A stretch of 64,000 nucleotides of DNA from Cloacibacterium sp. TD35 (GTDB lineage: Bacteria; Bacteroidota; Bacteroidia; Flavobacteriales; Weeksellaceae): the NCBI RefSeq assembly GCF_028864635.1, contig NZ_CP104850.1, positions 371,001 to 435,000 of the forward strand, written 5' to 3'. The notes under the pieces were generated by a model. The model did not search any database, had not been told where the DNA came from, and saw nothing but the letters and a program-made list of their open reading frames with translations. How positions within the stretch are numbered: the stretch's first letter is position 1; each line of letters starts with the position of its first letter. Positions 61,933 through 64,000 of this stretch are shown in pieces. The translations under genes were made by a program, and so were the position numbers.

Positions 61933-63012
61933 CTAATATCTAAAATCCCTCATATCCAGTTTCAGAGAAAAGAAATTTGAAAAATAATTACTACCACCAA
62001 TTCCAGTATTGGTGATGGCGTAATCTAGGGTAAGTCCCTTGTATTTGATACCAATTCCGGCGCTTGGTTGCATAGAAACTTTGCGTTTTAGGTCTTCGAT
62101 ATCGGTAACAGTTTGAAATCTATTGAGACCAGCTCTTACAAAAATCATTTTCTGGAAACTGAGTTCCGCACCAATATATGGCGAAATACTCGCAAAATCG
62201 GTAGAAATTACTGCGGCGGTTTTGGCAAAATCTACATTAAGACCAGCTTCTGGCAATAATTCTAAATCTCTATTGATTTCAAAATTTTTTGAAACGCCTA
62301 GATTCAATTTAGGCATGGTAATTTCCATTTTATCTTTTGGAGCGGGATTGAATTCTTCTCCATTTACTACTGCTGACAATTCTTTTTGGTTGATGCTCCA
62401 AAAATTCACTGTAGTAGTGGCATCTCTCAACATTGCTCCAAATTGGTAACCAGAATCCGCACGATAAATGGCTCCTGCATCAAATCCAAAACCAAAACCA
62501 TTGGCAAATTTCCCAATATTTCGGTAAACGATTTTGGCATTAATTCCCACGCTTAATTTTTGGTTTCCACCAGGGCGAAAAGCATAAGAAATAATTCCTG
62601 CATAATCCGAAGTGGAAAATTTAGAAATTTTATCATAATCGATATTCCCTTCGGAATCTATCATCTGAGTAGTGTTCAAAATATTATCAACTCCCAATCT
62701 CACAATAGAAATTCCCAAAACTCCGTCTTTAGAATCGAGCGCTTTGGTAAAAGAAATATAATCGTATTTAGCAATAGATTCGAAATATTCTGCGTGCATT
62801 GCTGCGCCTTGCCAATCGCTTTCTACTTCTGTCAAACCAGCAGGATTCCACATAGGTGCATAGACATCATTCTGATTAGAAATCACAGCTCCTCCCATTG
62901 CTAAACCTCTGGCTCCAGCTCCAATGTTAAGAAATTCGTTAGAATATTTTCTGACGATTTGTGCGTTGCCAATAACTGACAAAAAGGTTAAGAGAAGTAA
63001 ATATTTTTTCAT
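61933..63012 (-). CDS. PorV/PorQ-family outer membrane beta-barrel protein
   Basis: This protein of about 359 residues starts at ATG 63012 (signal peptide YLLLLTFLSVIGNAQ); a TTG three bases earlier is not needed. The N-terminal FLNIGAGARGLAMGGAVISN and MWNPAGL segments are diagnostic of the PorV/PorQ (FadL-like barrel) family. Further strands end in SLKLDMRDFRY. PorV shuttles type IX secretion cargo to the attachment complex; paralogues called PorV2/PorQ are common, so this one need not be the main PorV. Two type IX cargo genes are encoded in this window. Confidence 0.87.
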   Translation of the reverse strand: MKKYLLLLTFLSVIGNAQIVRKYSNEFLNIGAGARGLAMGGAVISNQNDVYAPMWNPAGLTEVESDWQGAAMHAEYFESIAKYDYISFTKALDSKDGVLGISIVRLGVDNILNTTQMIDSEGNIDYDKISKFSTSDYAGIISYAFRPGGNQKLSVGINAKIVYRNIGKFANGFGFGFDAGAIYRADSGYQFGAMLRDATTTVNFWSINQKELSAVVNGEEFNPAPKDKMEITMPKLNLGVSKNFEINRDLELLPEAGLNVDFAKTAAVISTDFASISPYIGAELSFQKMIFVRAGLNRFQTVTDIEDLKRKVSMQPSAGIGIKYKGLTLDYAITNTGIGGSNYFSNFFSLKLDMRDFRY

Positions 63013-63027
63013 CAAATTTGTTTAATA

Positions 63028-63927
63028 TCACTCTTGAGTGTTTTCTAATGTTACTTCTTTGGAGTTTTTTCTGGCTTTAATGACTCCATTAATAACAATT
63101 GCTAAAATCATAACCAAAGAGGCTCCATAAAAAACGGCACTCATTTTTTCTGATTCTCCAAAGATAAAAAATGCCAATATAATTCCATAAATAGGCTCTA
63201 AATTCACTGTAAGAATAAGAGTAAATGGTGAAATATACTTCATTAAATTTACTGACTCAAACATAGGATATGCTGTAAAAACACTCGCCAATAAAGTTAA
63301 TAACGCTAAATCTCGATAACTTATTTCGCCAATTTGAGAAATTTGTCCAGAAAAGACATAATACAAACTTATCACCAGCCAACCTCCGAAAATTTCATAG
63401 AAAATAATATTTCCAGATGATGTTTTGCCATATAATTTTCCGTTAAAAACTGAAAAAATCGTTCCGAGTAAAGCACAAATTAACCCGTAAATAATTCCTA
63501 ATTTATACTGAAATTCTACTTTGAAAATTAAGGAAATACAAATCACTATCACCACTCCCATTATAATCTCCGAAACATCTATTTTTCTTTTAAAAATAAG
63601 AGGTTCTAGTAGTGCGGCAAACAAGGTAGATGTTCCCAGACAACTCAGTGCAATAGATACATTAGACACTTTAATAGAACTGAAAAAAAACAACCAGTGA
63701 AATGCCATTAAACTACCTACTCCTACTAGTTTCAAGAGCATTTTTTTAGAAACTTTTATGTTGTCTTTTTTGATAATTCTAATAAATAGATAAAGAAAAA
63801 CCGAAGCAAAAAGCATTCTATAGAAAACCAAAACTTCTGCATTCGCATGAATCAGTTTTCCCAAAATTGCTGTAAATCCCCATAAAAAAACAATCAGATG
63901 TAGCCTAAAAGTAGAATTTTTATACAT
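63028..63927 (-). CDS. EamA/DMT-family transporter
   Basis: This 299-residue protein has ten predicted membrane helices in two EamA repeats (from LHLIVFLWGFTAILGKLI to MILAIVINGVI), the usual layout of drug/metabolite exporters. The conserved Pro/Gly-rich SLEPIYG-like segment reads VNLEPIYGIILAFFIFGE in the second repeat. The substrate is unknown. It lies 15 bases upstream of the PorV-like gene on the same strand and could be co-transcribed with it. Confidence 0.88.
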   Translation of the reverse strand: MYKNSTFRLHLIVFLWGFTAILGKLIHANAEVLVFYRMLFASVFLYLFIRIIKKDNIKVSKKMLLKLVGVGSLMAFHWLFFFSSIKVSNVSIALSCLGTSTLFAALLEPLIFKRKIDVSEIIMGVVIVICISLIFKVEFQYKLGIIYGLICALLGTIFSVFNGKLYGKTSSGNIIFYEIFGGWLVISLYYVFSGQISQIGEISYRDLALLTLLASVFTAYPMFESVNLMKYISPFTLILTVNLEPIYGIILAFFIFGESEKMSAVFYGASLVMILAIVINGVIKARKNSKEVTLENTQE

Positions 63928-63944
63928 ATCACAAATTTTCAGTA

Positions 63945-63952
63945 CAAAAATA
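63945..63952 (-). promoter_or_regulatory. -7 promoter element of the EamA transporter gene
   Basis: TATTTTTG on the minus strand, 17 bases before the ATG at 63927. The remaining 48 bases to the window edge hold no gene. Confidence 0.45.
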
Positions 63953-64000
63953 TCATTAATTTTCTATTTATCACTGGGTTTCCTCAAATCATTCCTATAA

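Overview
The window is AT-rich DNA from a member of the Bacteroidota, most likely the Flavobacteriales family Weeksellaceae (Chryseobacterium/Cloacibacterium-like). The evidence is a SusC/SusD pair, two large secreted proteins with type IX secretion C-terminal signals, a PorV-like protein, a RteC-type regulator, a Bacteroidetes integrase and many promoters with the -7 element TAnnTTTG. Genes usually lack a Shine-Dalgarno sequence. The genus is inferred; no rRNA is present.

Region 1 (1-17245) is a mobile defence island, with every gene on the minus strand. Nearest the chromosome are a tyrosine integrase (15762-17006), rteC (14663-15505), a small HTH/excisionase-like gene, a DnaD-like replication protein and a DnaC-like ATPase. 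The integrase abuts the 3' end of an intact permuted-type-free (one-piece) tmRNA gene (17246-17642), which is the probable attachment site. Downstream follows a long defence operon: WYL regulator, a large methylase-like/specificity/histidine-kinase fusion, a response regulator with a cold-shock-like C-terminus, hsdM, hsdS, a SIR2-domain protein, a HerA-type ATPase, and hsdR, which runs off the left edge. Three systems are therefore stacked: a type I restriction-modification set, a SIR2-HerA pair nested between hsdS and hsdR, and a kinase/response-regulator pair whose sensor is built from methylase and target-recognition parts. I know of no description of that last pair, and it is the main candidate for a new system: DNA recognition or a failed methylation step could drive phosphotransfer to a regulator with a nucleic-acid-binding output.

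Region 2 (17246-33000) is chromosomal: tmRNA, envelope proteins, a mazG-like/pspC/GNAT operon joined by TAATG overlaps, a beta-helix lipoprotein, ribosomal protein bL31 type B, a GlmU-like protein, an ECF sigma/anti-sigma/DUF4252 operon, a SixA-like phosphatase, recA, an alkyltransferase-like protein, a deoxyhypusine-synthase-family protein, and an argS-menE-arfB operon.

Region 3 (33000-64000) is also chromosomal: a SusC/SusD nutrient uptake pair, rnhB, yidC, pyrG, two tandem paralogous type IX substrates (the second with a broken signal peptide), radA, acpH-like, DUF6702, HupE-like, an M1 metallopeptidase, groES-groEL, an AddA-like helicase-nuclease, uvrC, a PorV-like protein and an EamA transporter. 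Several strong bidirectional hairpin terminators separate these units. No tRNA, rRNA or CRISPR array was seen, and no gene-free stretch exceeds 300 bases.
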